Source: Trichostrongylus colubriformis (taxonomy: Eukaryota > Nematoda > Chromadorea > Rhabditida > Trichostrongylidae). Taken from it: a stretch of DNA of 64,000 nt. The notes under the pieces were generated by a model. The model did no database searches. It had not been told where the DNA came from and was given only the letters and a program-made list of their open reading frames with translations. Where the stretch lies: the NCBI GenBank assembly GCA_963978905.1, contig OZ022259.1, positions 54,206,727 through 54,270,726 on the forward strand. The letters run 5' to 3'. Shown piece by piece: positions 53,001-63,600 of the stretch (positions within the stretch are counted from its first letter, which is position 1; the number at the start of each line of letters is the position of its first letter). The translations under genes were made by a program, and so were the position numbers.

Positions 53001-53283
53001 CCGGGGGTGTGGGCAGATATGACAGCGAATCGCGTGGCCGCCCGCGGCGAGCGGCGCTGCGAGTGCGAGTACCAGTGGCAGGGCATGGCAGCCTTCAAGC
53101 GAGGCAGTGTGGCACGGGTGGAGGAGGCAAGGTGTGGCATGGCTGGAGGAGGCAGTGTGGCATGGGTGGAGTGCAGAAGTGACGCTGCCACGCTCTGCCA
53201 GGCTCCCAAGGAAAATCGATTCGGCAAGTCGTGCTGATGGCGCCGCGAAGCGACTCGCTGTCATATCTGAGCACACCCAGAAA
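53001..53283. repeat. GGCGCC foldback element with internal tandem repeat
   Basis: The left end GGGGGTGTGGGCAGATATGA and the inverted right end (TCATATCTGAGCACACCC) flank a GC-rich body with CGCGAAGCGACTCGCTGTC. Inside, at 53097-53172, a ~25-bp unit GAGGCAGTGTGGCATGG-like is repeated three times. Open frames on both strands arise from this palindromic structure and are not taken as genes. Confidence 0.75.
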
Positions 53284-53438
53284 CCGGCTGCCGCTAGTTG
53301 CCAAGTATAAACGTAGCCTAAACTAACAGCTAAACCCACCTTCGGCGCGCGTGCTGACAACGCGAAGGAAAAGATGTTCAAGTATCATTATAAAGGATAG
53401 CAACAACTGCTGGCTCGAATTCCAGAAGCAACCACTGA

Positions 53439-53550
53439 TGGCCCCATTTCCGCACGCGATACTACGACCTTCACATTGTGCAATGCCGTAACTTCGCTTG
53501 CGGAGCCGCGATTTCGTAAATATGCAGAATCGTGCAGTTTAACGGCGACC
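53439..53550. repeat. Diverged GCGATTTTGCG MITE
   Basis: It retains the central block CGCACGCGATACTACGACC, TTGTGCAATGCCG and AACTTCGCTTGCGGAGCCG, closely matching the centre of 58200-58353. The termini are eroded to GATGGCCCC and GGCGACC. Confidence 0.6.
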
Positions 53551-54036
53551 CAATGTAGATGGGGGGGGGGGGTGGGGGTAGGGAAGGGACACTCTAATGT
53601 GCTCGATGTTCGGCGCTATTTTGCCTAGTGCTTTCAGTCTAAACCTTAGCTTGAGGAGAAGCCGCGTGGTGCTACTGGAGTTACGGAGGGCCACCCCACA
53701 AAAGCATAACTCGCGCCCAATTCCTACTTATGGACACTCTCAAGCTTACTTTATGCCTAGATACAGCTAACTAGCCAAGAAAAGATTAAATTATTCTTCC
53801 ATTAGTATATTACGAGAAATTCGCTTCAACTAGACTGAACAACCGCCTACGCGTATTCTCAAGCCTATGGAAAGGGAACCTCCCATCTCAAGGCTTAGGC
53901 CAACATAGAGAGAAAAAACACGAATTTGTTCCGTCACTAATGCTTCTATGCGGAATTCGAACCGGATTCGGCTAGCGCTAGACTTCTGTGCGCTCTAGCA
54001 ATAGCGTTAGGGACGCAGAGCATAGTGCACTGAGTC
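53551..54036. other. Intergenic, no gene seen
   Basis: A G homopolymer at 53562-53574 opens the stretch. Nothing else was recognised apart from CTTAAGCCTATG-like motifs that recur near the G-run foldbacks. Confidence 0.4.
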
Positions 54037-54280
54037 GGGTGTGTACACTTATGTCAGGACTGTCGCACCGCAGCATGTCGCAAGCGAAGCAAGGCGGACG
54101 ATCTGAAGGCGCCATGTTGTTGGGTCCTGGAGCGATTACAAGTCGATTGCGCATCGCGCTTCTAACACTAGCGTGCAATCGTTCTAAGACCTAACAACCG
54201 CGACGCGCATAGCTCGCACACACTGCGTCGCATGCCGCTCGTCGTTGTGCGACAATACTGACATAAGGGCACACACCCCA
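54037..54280. repeat. Inverted-repeat element with GGGTGTGTACACTTATGTC ends
   Basis: The left end GGTGTGTACACTTATGTCAG and the inverted right end (CTGACATAAGGGCACACACC) flank a body with CGCACCGCAGCATGTCGC and GCGACGC. It links by its ends to both the 12089/56556 family and the GGCGCC foldback family. Confidence 0.65.
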
Positions 54281-54318
54281 CTGTCCACGGACTTCAGTAG
54301 CACCGAAATATGCACTTG

Positions 54319-54538
54319 GGATCAACTAAAGTTTGGGGGGGGGGGGGGTGAGACGCAACTTCGCGAAAACGTCGAAGTTCCCTCCCCTTCCTAGGTTTAG
54401 GCTAAAATTGATATCCCCTCCTCCTACGTGGGGAAGCATCCGTCTCATCCGCTGTGGCCCAAGCCTATGGAGGGAAAAGAACTTCGACGTCGTTGAAAAT
54501 CCCGCGTCCCCCCCCCCCTCCCCGACTTTATTTGACCC
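54319..54538. repeat. G-run foldback element, second copy
   Basis: The left GGATCAACTAAAG, a 14-G run and GACGTCGAAGTTCC are mirrored by GAACTTCGACGTCG, a C run and CTTTATTTGACC. Shared centre CCTCCTCCTACGTG..AAGCAT..GTCTCATC with 50282-50498. Confidence 0.75.
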
Positions 54539-54539
54539 T

Positions 54540-55369
54540 ACACTTGATTGGTTTCGAGTGAGGGAGACCGCGACAATGACTGCCCCCCACCCCAAATCAC
54601 ATTAACACCAACAACTGGAAGCGGTTGTTTCAGCTACAGAACGCCGGAGGAAGTGAAAGTTTCCATGTACGACTGCTGAACAGCGGAGCACAGGCAAAAG
54701 ACAGGAACAAGAGCAAGGGTGTTAAAGTACAAGACCGCAAAGGTCATCCGCTCCCAAGGGCACACGTGGGAAAGTACAGAAGTGTTCAGGCGCGCGCGAG
54801 AGAGCCCAGACAAAACAGGCGCCACGTAGCAGGAGAAGACATGGGAAAGCTTTGAGAAGAAGGACCCAACTTCCCCCAACTTCCGGGAATGGGCATCAGA
54901 TCCCGAGAGGGTTTAGAAGTGGGAGTCACAAGCTTCTAAGTAAGTACTCGTGGGGTATTACAAGTGCATGGGGCCAAGAACGGTGCTTTGCTTCGAAGTC
55001 GAGCAAGGGTAGTGAGGAATCCCAAAAGGAGCCGAGTCAAAAGCAGTGTTTCGTACTCGGGAACTGGTCGGTTTTTACGTTTTTAGATAACGATAAAACT
55101 TTAGTAAACCGCAAATCGCATAAGTCAATCGTGAAGGGGATCGTATGTCTTGAGAGACCTCCTTGAAGCGAAAAAATGTTCGACTCTTTCCTCAACTTAT
55201 AGGTGGCTCACAGCAAGTTCCTGTACAGCAAAAAAGCGGAGGTCAAGTGTGGGTCCAGGGATACCCAGCGAAAGCGGTACTAAACAGAAGGGACAGGGGT
55301 GTTTTTTTTTTGTGGTAGACCTGAATCCGATACGTTATCACCACACAGAAAACGCATCCTAACGTATCC
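54540..55369. other. Intergenic, no gene seen
   Basis: Plus-strand open frames (54625-54855, 54852-55166) are short, basic and without splice sites or a recognisable domain. No repeat family is recognised. Confidence 0.4.
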
Positions 55370-55625
55370 TAATTAGTAGTGGTGCCCAGCAGTGTAGCAG
55401 TAGACAAAGAACGAGAAGAACGGCGAGAAGAGAAACAGGAACTCGAAAAAACCTCTTCTCTTTCGCACCCCTCTGCGTCACTGGTCGGGGCAGACTGCAG
55501 ACGGGCGGAGAGGCTAAACCAGCCGACCGCAAAAGTTGTCCCGCTTTCGCCGGCAACTCGCCCGGCTGCAGGATTGCAGGACGACCCGCCGTGCTGCGGG
55601 ACCGTGATAAGATCCCAAAGCGTTT
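55370..55625 (-). repeat. Dispersed GC-rich repeat, inverted relative to 43070-43250
   Basis: On the minus strand: TTGGGATCTTATCACGGTCC, GAGTTGCCGGC, CGCCCGTCTGC and GACGCAGAGGGGTGCGAAAG, in the same order as at 43074-43235. This copy is longer on its outer side. Confidence 0.6.
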
Positions 55626-55635
55626 ATTCAGTGCG

Positions 55636-55931
55636 ATTTCGGGGGGGGGGGGTGTGCAGATATGACAGCGAATCGCTTCGCGGCGTCTCGCTCGCGGCGC
55701 CATCACTACAAGTCGTTGGGAATTCCGCTCAAGACGCAATGGGCTGGTACCGTGAGGGACCTTCAAAGATTGCAAGTTGAATGCTTCGGGAGTTCGCTTA
55801 CCTTCAAGGGGCCCTCACGGTACCAGCTCATTGCGTCTTGAGCGGAATTCCAAACGACTCGTACTTGCTGCGCTGCGGCCGCGGGCGGTCGCGCGATTCG
55901 CTGTCATTTCTGCACACGCCCCCGATTTCGG
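55636..55931. repeat. 296-bp near-perfect palindrome (GGCGCC foldback)
   Basis: The left half (from a G run, GTGTGCAGATATGACAGCGA through CGCTCAAGACGCAATGGGCT) and the right half (AGCTCATTGCGTCTTGAGCG through TCGCTGTCATTTCTGCACAC) mirror each other almost completely around about position 55790. There is a short unpaired centre. No coding potential is inferred. Confidence 0.85.
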
Positions 55932-56555
55932 CCATAGATGACCTCTTCTGAAGAAGGTTTTATCAGAGAACATATCTTCGCCGTTCTCAGTTTTCCTTCA
56001 CCCCTTCCGGTGCCTTTAAATAGTGGGCAGTAACATCAGTAACATGTGTTTGAATGTATGTTAAATAGTAACATTACTTATGTGTACTTATGTGATTTCT
56101 ATGCTGTGAATACGGTGTGATGGGCGGCCAATTTTCGTGGTGGTGTTGTTGCAGAACGCCCGATAGAACACGACGGCCGTTGATTCACATGGAATCGGCA
56201 TGTTCCATTGTGATTTCAGTGCATGAGCCGCGTCTGACAAGCTGTTTCGTTCTATTGTGCTGAAATTCGTCCGACCACAGAAGTACAAAACGACGGGAAT
56301 TCGAGAACATTACTCACGTACTCGACGCCAGCCAGGCGACTGCCTTCTAGCGACCGATCGTCGGACGGCGGCTTCTGCTCTCTTGCCTCCTTACAAGGCG
56401 TTTCCTTTTGTTTTCAACCTCAAGCTTCTTCAAGAGGCTGTGTATCGTTAGGGCAGGATCTTGCAACCGTTAAAAATACGCGAAACTCTACTGCAATGTT
56501 GGAGAAATGCGCAATTCTACAGTGATGCACCTATGTTAGCACAGTCACCTCGGCT
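55932..56555. other. Intergenic, no gene confirmed
   Basis: A minus open frame at 56088-56288 has protein-like composition (RIHSIEI end). One reading frame also gives WSDEF, faintly like a Tc1 catalytic motif. Neither can be extended. Left unannotated. Confidence 0.3.
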
Positions 56556-56909
56556 GCGTGTGTAGCCTTATGTCAAATTTTCGCGCGGCGGATCTCTTCG
56601 CGTTGATTGCGTGCATTGCGTACACTCCCTCAAAAGTCTCACGCCCGTAATTAGCTATTTCTTGACTAGGATTGTTAACATGTTATGTTGTTGCTTCTTT
56701 CACTTTTCATGCACATATTTTATCATTTCATGGTACAAAAGTCAAGTTTTCAGATAATGGTGAGATAAGAAGCTATTTCTGCAAAGGACCTCCGTGGTAC
56801 TAGTCCCTTGCCTCTTGAGTGGAATTCCAAACGACCGCGGCAAGTCGTGCTGATGGCGCCGCGAGTGCGGTGCCGCATAGTGAAAAGTTGACATAAGGCT
56901 ACACACCCA
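56556..56909. repeat. Inverted-repeat element, GTGTGTAGCCTTATGTC family, second full copy
   Basis: The ends GTGTGTAGCCTTATGTC and inverted GACATAAGGCTACACAC are intact. The body aligns with 12089-12459 for its whole length (AGCTATTTCTTGACTAGGAT, TTGAGTGGAATTCCAAACGA). The two copies are clearly from the same source element. Confidence 0.8.
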
Positions 56910-58199
56910 GTTCGATTTAGTCTGAAGTAGCGTTTATACTCCGTTGCTGCTGTCGCTGTTTATTGTGATACAGTGTTGAAATGGGGCGAACGAGTAGCGC
57001 TAGGTAAAAAAGGCATCGGTGTGCGACGAATGGCGTACGAATTGGCAGTTTCGTTTCAAATCTTCGCAGTTGCCGATCCATGCAGAAACCATCACGGGCC
57101 GCAAACCGCGACGCAGTTTTTTGGCCTAACGTCGAACATCCGTAAGGAATGAAACACTGCTCGCAGCCATGTGTCCACGGTTAAGCTAGGTAATGTGGTA
57201 CTTCCTTGACAGCCATAGTTGCTCAAGGATTCGGACGTAGTAATGTGTCCCATTGCGAAAGGGTGTGCAAAGACAAACGATTGCAGAGCACTGAGGTCCC
57301 GTTCATACTCTGCGATCCTTATTAATGCAACGCATCCGCTTCGCATGGCCGCTACCAATACGTTGATGTTGAGGTGCATTGCTGGTCGGGATGCCTCCGC
57401 TATGGAATTTTCCCTACTGTGACTATCAAAGGGGTCTAATCAATTGCGATTGCTTCACTTTGCGACCAGATGTGTAATCTCTTTGCGTTCTACAAAACCG
57501 TGTGACTTGTTTGCATCTTTATCATCTTGCAACTGTATTCATTTCGGCCCTACGGAACTGGAAAACTGCTCGATTCTGGAGAATCTGCTCTGAAGTATTA
57601 TTATTATCAGTATTTTATAATTCAGGTAAACTCAATCTGCCACATTTAGCAATCCGTGCAAAAGGGCAGTCAAGGCTTCACATGTGGCAGTACTTCTGAT
57701 CGACGACGTTTCACCGTCATATGAGGTGTGTTTCGTGAGATTACGTCTTTTTTGCCGAGTCACGGCCCCGCACGCGCAGGCATGAAAGCTGACCTACACA
57801 GGGAGAGTGTGTGTGTGTGTGCAATTTCACTTTCTGCGCGGTTTAGCACGTCCGATGTCGAGATGGCTGCAAAAAAGCGGCCGTCGCATGCGAATTCCGC
57901 GCAAACGAAAACGGGGCCAGCCGTAAACGGTGCTGGGATTTTGTGTTTTATGGAACGGAGAAGGAGACTGGTGACCAGCATGATGGATAAGTAATTGGCG
58001 TTTTTCTCAGTAATTTTTAAGTGACCCTGAATGGGAAAAAAGAAACGCATTGAACCTTTTTAAAGCATGCCCAATCAATGCCTGCCATATTAGTGGTTCT
58101 TCACACTTCAGAAGAGAAAAGCAATAGTCTGACGGAGATTTTATTTCTTTTTTCAAGCAGAAGGTTCATGGGGAAGGCGCTCAATGTCATTCCTTTTGA
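56910..58199. other. Intergenic, no gene confirmed
   Basis: No splice-consistent gene was built. A half-copy of the TTCATACTCTGCG element lies at about 57297-57320. A short GT dinucleotide run is at 57808-57820. The ATG at 57863 opens a 43-codon basic frame with no recognised domain. Confidence 0.35.
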
Positions 58200-58353
58200 G
58201 CCGCCGTCGGACTTTGTGTTTTTGCGATTTTGCGACGTAGCACTTTCGCACGCGATACTGCGACCTTGACATTGTGCAATGCCGCAACTTCGCCTGCGGA
58301 GCCGCGACACCGCAAAATCGCAAGATCGCAATCGCGAAGTTTGAACACGGCCT
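58200..58353. repeat. GCGATTTTGCG MITE, full copy
   Basis: The left end CCGCCGTCGGACTTTGTG and the right end (inverted, GCGAAGTTTGAACACGGCC) frame the centre CGCACGCGATACTGCGACC..TTGTGCAATGCCGCAACTTCG. The right terminus GGCCGTGTTCAAACTTCGCG is intermediate between this family and the TTCATACTCTGCG family. Confidence 0.75.
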
Positions 58354-58779
58354 TATCCATCCTGACAAGTTCGTTGCTCAGTAGGACTAGTGAAGGATGG
58401 AAAGCGCCCTGATGTGGGTTAATTCGCTTCCTCCAATGTGCTCCGGAACTCCCCGCCACCCCCTTCTGCCCCTGACACGCTCATTATTAGAAAAACTAAA
58501 AAAAAATGCAAAACCAAGCCCAATCCTTTGAATTATGCATGTACATAATTTCTATGCCAAGGCAACAAACGAAAAGCAGAAAGGGTTAAGGGAAGTGTGG
58601 GCATGGCCTAAATGCCCCCGGACATAACGTGTTGGGACCTTCAGGCATAATGGCTGTATGTGACGTGAATACCTCGTTTCTGCACCTCCCTCGCTTGAAA
58701 TAATACCGTCCACAATACGTACTTCAGCTCCACTAATGAGAAACAAAAGATAATAAAAGAAATATAAATAAATAAAATA

Positions 58780-58919
58780 ATAAAAATACAACAAAAAAGT
58801 AATAATGTAAGTTGCTGCTAGTACGCTGAGTTATCGGCAAGCTTCGGTCTCGGACGGGACTCGAACCCGAGATGTATGCTTTTCGGGCATATGTGCTAAT
58901 CCATTACACTACCAAGACC
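58780..58919 (-). repeat. tRNA-derived SINE (family 2), with near-complete tRNA head
   Basis: On the minus strand, 58919 to 58846 folds as a tRNA. It has an 8-bp acceptor stem (GGTCTTGG/CCGAGACC with one wobble), a 5-bp anticodon stem TATGC/GCATA with loop CCGAAAA, and a T arm with GGTTCGAGTCC. The would-be anticodon is GAA, but position 33 is C instead of the invariant U. The acceptor is one pair too long. The flank after the tRNA shares sequence with 4441-4500. I read it as a tRNA-derived SINE head rather than a working tRNA. A T-rich tail follows. Confidence 0.65.
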
Positions 58920-59510
58920 CTTCTCACCTTAACTCAGCCTCTGGATGGCAGATTTACCATAGCTTATAAATATATAAATAATAAAAATAATAAATAACTG
59001 ATAAAAAATTGAACAGATGATGATGTTTTGTCGCTTGGTCGATTCTTCCCCTCTGCCGTCACTATCGTGAAGTACCTACGTTTGGATGCTTGCCATAGAT
59101 GGCAGTATGAAAGTACGCAGATCTGTAAATCCCTCGAGTGTGGCAAATATAAATAAATAAATAAGTAAATAATAAGACAAGGAACTGTGTAGGAACAGGT
59201 TTCGATGGCGATTTTCCCTCATGTCTCTGACGGCTGTCGTCGTTTTCTCTTGTCAAATAATCGTGAGGAGGTCGATGCCGCCAAAGTAGGACACGGAAGC
59301 AGCACAACATCGTTTCGCTCCATATTTTCACTTACTGCTACTGCGGCTGCTACTCGCTTCCGCGCAAACCCTCGTCACTGTGTCCGGTGGTCTGTGAAGC
59401 CTTTGAGTCTGTCATGGCAGGACGGCTCGTGGTGGCCAGGCGTTTCGTCGCCAATTATCTGCTGAGAAACTTTTCGATCACGTACGTTCTTCCCGCCTAC
59501 AGTCACCTTC

Positions 59511-59670
59511 GACCCGTCGGCACTGTTACGCTTCGCGATTTTGCGACTCTGCGGTTTTGCGATGTCGCACGTTCGCAAGCAAAGCTGTGCTGCAGTGCAA
59601 AATTTCAAGGCAGCAAATCGCGTGCAAAAGTACGACACAGCAAAATTGCAAAACTGTGGAGTCTGGCGCT
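59511..59670. repeat. GCGATTTTGCG MITE, diverged copy
   Basis: It opens GACCCGTCGGCACTGTTACG and TTCGCGATTTTGCGACTCTG and closes with GCAAAATTGCAAAACTGTGG and AGTCTGGCG. The arms pair with several mismatches. Confidence 0.65.
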
Positions 59671-59799
59671 CTTTCAATTTTATCTAATTTATTCTTTGCG
59701 ACTTTGATCTGTCCTTTGTATGAGGGCATGACGGTCATTCGGAGCTTTCGGTCATTTGTTGGATATTCGAGAAGTAGAATCATAGGTACGGTATCTGGA

Positions 59800-60022
59800 G
59801 GGTGACGGTTGGGACACACGAATCTAGGTCGTGACCCTGTGACAGCCTGTTGCCTTTGCCCTGTGACATGAATAATTCAGACAATTTGACTATACAACGG
59901 AACAGACTTGCAAGGAGGACACGATTTACATGAACAAATTGTCTGAATTATTTAAGGCTTAGGTCAAAGGCCACAGGCTTTACAGGGTCATGGCCTAGAT
60001 TCGTGTGTCCCAACCTACACCC
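59800..60022. mobile_element. Foldback MITE with 9-bp target duplication
   Basis: Flanked on both sides by GTATCTGGA (59791-59799 and 60023-60031). The terminal repeats GGGTGACGGTTGGGACACAC and GGGTGTAGGTTGGGACACAC match at 27 of 29 positions counting the following GAATCTAGG. Inner arms also pair (TGAATAATTCAGACAATTTG versus AAATTGTCTGAATTATTTAA). A 9-bp duplication suggests Mutator-like transposition; no transposase is present. Confidence 0.88.
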
Positions 60023-60269
60023 GTATCTGGATTGACTATCCTCCGTAGCAATGATACAGCATTTCTAAGGCTACAGTATGTAGACGCCGTATTGCTTCCA
60101 CACTCATTGAAAGGAGATGGCGAAGGGATGAGGGTGGAGCTTTTGAAGGAGTACTCCTAGCCACGGTACACCGGGAGTCAAGGATCCCTCGACAGGGGGG
60201 TTGTATTTCCCGGGACAGGAGGCGCTGGCATCTGCAGAGGTCAGCCAAGCACTAGAATCTAAATTTCTA

Positions 60270-61842
60270 CAGTGCGTTTCATAATTACAATATAAGGTCA
60301 CCCCCAAATTTTCGGTTTTAAGGAGGGACAGCTGACCGAAAATTTTTTAAGTATTTTTTATAGATTCCTCACCACAGGAAACCTTCCTATACTAGTTTTG
60401 ATAACATTACCTTTCATCCCGACATTTTTATGAATATTTTCTGATTTTTGTGCCGTTTCATAATTATAAGGTCACCCCGACTAAACAGAAAATTTGCCAG
60501 AGTTAACAGTGCATGCGAAGGAGCTTATAAGCTATGGCCCTCTCCTGTTTAAGAACGACCTTAACAAGAAGATTCGGTGAAGTATAAACGAAATTTTGGG
60601 GAACCTCACCACAGATATTGTTCCAGTCTCCAACGATTGCCTTTTTCAGCAGTTTTGCTTCCCAGAATTGGCGATTATCGGGGTAAATATTTGAGGCGAT
60701 ATCTTCTAGATCCCCCTAATAGAGCTGAGACCAAGACTACATGTTATCCATGGCTGGACATCCGTATTTCGGAGCTTCAACCGCAATTCTGTTGGATGAC
60801 CTATGGAACAACAGCACTGCCATACTTTGAGACGCACGTGTGAAGAGCCGGCCGGCTCCAAAAGGCGAATGATTTCTTCGTAAGATCTTTTAGCAGTCTC
60901 CGCAGTCCATTCTGCAGGTTTCGAAGGCAAAATTCAATGCAACCTCATTGCCGAAAACATAGGCCATCACCCTTCTCCTACAAAAATTGCCAACGCTCCC
61001 GTAGATTGGCGCACTTCTCAGACCAAGCTAGTACTACCTCTACACGTCAGCAACCTACAAAAAGAATATTTTTAGACTCAAAAATACAATTCAGATGGTA
61101 TTACTCGAATGCAGGGTGCAACTGCTATGCAAATTCAAATTCGTTCAATCCGTGCCCAAGAACAACTTTATGAATTGAAGTCGTGCCGCCTTATGGTGAG
61201 CTGTAGGCCTCGGAAACTGCTTCATTATTTCTTTGGTGATGTTTCTGCTCTTCTTCATTACTGTACGCGCTGTGGTCCCAGACAGGGAATGGTTCAACTC
61301 CAAATACATAAATCTGCTCCATGGAGGAGGTGCTGTAAAAGTGATCCCTGAAATCCCTTTTCTCGTTAATGACAATGATCTCACGTGGGAATCCAGAGCA
61401 TGAAAAATATGTGAAGACACCGACTGACTCGAATGTTACCTAACTGAGCACAGGAATCTTCTGATTTTTTAGGAATTGCTCCCAAACTGGGCCTAGCACC
61501 ACGAGAATCCCAAATCTGGGCTTCTCTCTCGGAACATAGCAGCTAGCCACAAGATAATTGAGCATGTATCCGAAGATGTATTTGGAATACATATCCACCT
61601 TCACAGACTTGCTGGAGCCTCAACTTTTTTCTTTTTTCAAGGGTGACCTTATATTTATGAAACGGTGCAAAAAACGAAAAATACTCTAAAAAACATAAGG
61701 TAAACGAAGCTACAACCAAAAATCGGATACGGGGGTTATTTCAGGTGAGGAATCCCTCTATGAGACTGAAAAGATTCTTTAATGGGGTGTTGTTGAGAAA
61801 ACCTGAAATTCAGGGGTGACCTTATAATTATGAAACGCACTG
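60270..61842 (-). mobile_element. Tc1-like transposon with IR/DR-type ends
   Basis: The outer termini CAGTGCGTTTCATAATTA (left) and inverted CAGTGCGTTTCATAATTATA (right) are flanked by TA (60268-60269, 61843-61844). About 180 bp further in, each side has a second related repeat: GTGCCGTTTCATAATTATAA at 60450 and its inverted partner at 61641-61668. Two repeats per end is the IR/DR layout of some Tc1-like elements. The 1,573-bp length fits an autonomous Tc1-type element. The minus-strand coding region is broken. Confidence 0.88.
60503..60960 (-). pseudogene. Tc1-like transposase remnant, C-terminal part
   Basis: On the minus strand, QPWITCSLGLSSIRGI corresponds in position and pattern to the family's proline-rich motif around the last catalytic residue. 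The Asp is replaced by Gly. Downstream, in another frame, LLKKAIVGDWNNI matches the usual C-terminal helix region before a stop at 60503-60505. At least one frameshift and one or two stops interrupt it. The N-terminal DNA-binding part could not be recognised in 60960-61640. Confidence 0.65.
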
Positions 61843-61845
61843 TAT

Positions 61846-63349
61846 AAGGCAGATGAGAAGCATAGAATATTTTGTAGCGAACCCGTGCGAGGAAATGTGA
61901 AATAATATCTTTTTACTTCGGGTTAGAATACGTGTATGTACATAGAGTGTGTACATGTGCAACTACACAATCCAGCAATAGTTATTGGTATGAAAGGGGT
62001 TAAAAAAGAAGGACGTATTTGGTGCTTGTGTAGGGTAGGGGATCGTACCGGAGCGGCTAATTTCCTCGACACCTGGGAGTGCCTTGCACTCAGTTACCAG
62101 CCATATGGAGATGCTGCGTTGACCTCTACTTCATAGGCAAGCCGCCTGAGATTGAGCTCGACCGCTGTGACCAAACCCTGAGGCCCAAATACTCAGAGAT
62201 AAAGTTCAGGGGTTGATATGAGGGAAGCTACCGTGAAGAATACTTATGCGCGAATCAGCATAGGAGGCTGTGAAGGTTTAACTTGACAAACACAGAAAGT
62301 AAAGAAATTAGAATGAATAACTGAATAGGTCAGAAATCCGAGTGATGGAGTCCTATTCACCCGTTAACTACAGCCAGGGATTATTGATTGATATGCAAAA
62401 CTGAGGGCATCCAGTAGCCGACATTCGTGTAGGAAGTGTTCGCATTTATGGGCTCTTGAAAGTAAGTTGGCGTCGAATAAATATTTACATCTGAGCGCAT
62501 AGTAAATATCGCTAACTGTTGAATAGTACTGCAAATATTATCCAGGAAGAGTAGTGCGAGAGTATCGTATGATGTAACTCTTCGGGTAATGTCATTCTGA
62601 AGATGAAGGTCACTGAACATGCATGCAGTTTTGCTCACGGGTCGATAGCCTGCGGTCAGAGAGTGGTCACTGGGGTAATCCCAGGTGTCGAGGAGGATAG
62701 CCGCTTCAGCAGACCCCCACCTCCTCTACGGCGACCAAATACGACCCCCTCCCCTTTTTGACCTCTACAGTGCCATTAACTGTTGCCGGATTGCATAGTT
62801 ATAATGTGTTTTATTGCTTGTATCCCTTCCTGAAGTCAAAAGATATTTATTTCACATCTTGTCACACGGATTCGCGGTGACATGCCCTTTGATTCTCCTC
62901 TTCTTATTGAAATCTAGATTTTAGTGCTTATCGCTGACTTCTGATGGTCTTACCCCCCACCCCTCTCCGGACAAATACGACCCACTGTCGAGGAATCCTC
63001 ACTCTCGGTGTACCCTGGTGGACATCGATGGGATACGCGTAAAATCAATGACGTATCCTGTAGTACCCATGCAATTGTTGCGCTATGGAACTCGGAACAA
63101 TAGACGTGGAATTAACGTTAAGTCCTAGAGATACTCATGAAGGTACATGCATGAATGAACCATTTTAATTAGATGCAATACCTCATATAATATAAAATCA
63201 ATATGAAATACGTGATTTCGAGCGGCATTCATTTTTGCTCAAAATCTCAAATGAATTCCAGTGGTGAAGCGTCAGAGTTTCACTCTTTCATAAAGCAAAA
63301 TAAAAAAATGAAGTAAAGCAGATAGTTTGAATTCCCGCCTAATTTCCCG
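61846..63349. other. Intergenic with a diverged inverted-repeat pair
   Basis: About 80 bp at 62022-62110 recurs inverted at 62640-62725 (shared CCCAGGTGTCGAGGA and TAGCCGCT). This could be two copies of one dispersed element. No gene was recognised in the rest. Confidence 0.45.
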
Positions 63350-63600
63350 ATGCTGCATTCGAATAGCCGGGAGCCGCTAAGGCTGCATCCCTGATCAGGC
63401 GAGTGTCATTTCTCTGCTCCTCAGCTCTCTGGCGTTGAAATCCACTCAAGCGCCCTACCCCGTCGGCTCACCCTTTGAGGAGCTCTATTTCAACTGGTGA
63501 TATATGTGATTGAAACTCTTCATGCGACCCTTAGTAAGTGCATATAACATAAACATGTGGGTAGCAAGAGTTTAAATTCCCGTGAACGATTCCTTTAAGT
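63350..63600. repeat. Partial foldback element, GTTCACGG family
   Basis: The right arm is clear: TGAAACTCTTCATGCGACC, CATATAACATAAACATGTGGG and GTGAACGATTCCTTT, the inverted counterpart of the left end at 41308. The centre GAGGAGCTCTATTTC also matches 2250-2275. The left arm is not preserved. Confidence 0.55.

Noticed and set aside
52980..53381. 133-codon minus-strand gene
   Set aside because: It lies in a palindromic foldback with an internal tandem repeat, which explains open frames on both strands.
56088..56288. Ribosomal protein or transposase exon on the minus strand
   Set aside because: Only a few residues (IHSIEI, or WSDEF in another frame) look familiar. No extension of the similarity was possible.
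58846..58919. Functional tRNA-Phe(GAA)
   Set aside because: C instead of U at position 33, an 8-pair acceptor, a mismatched outer T-stem pair, and homology extending beyond the 3' end shared with another repeat.
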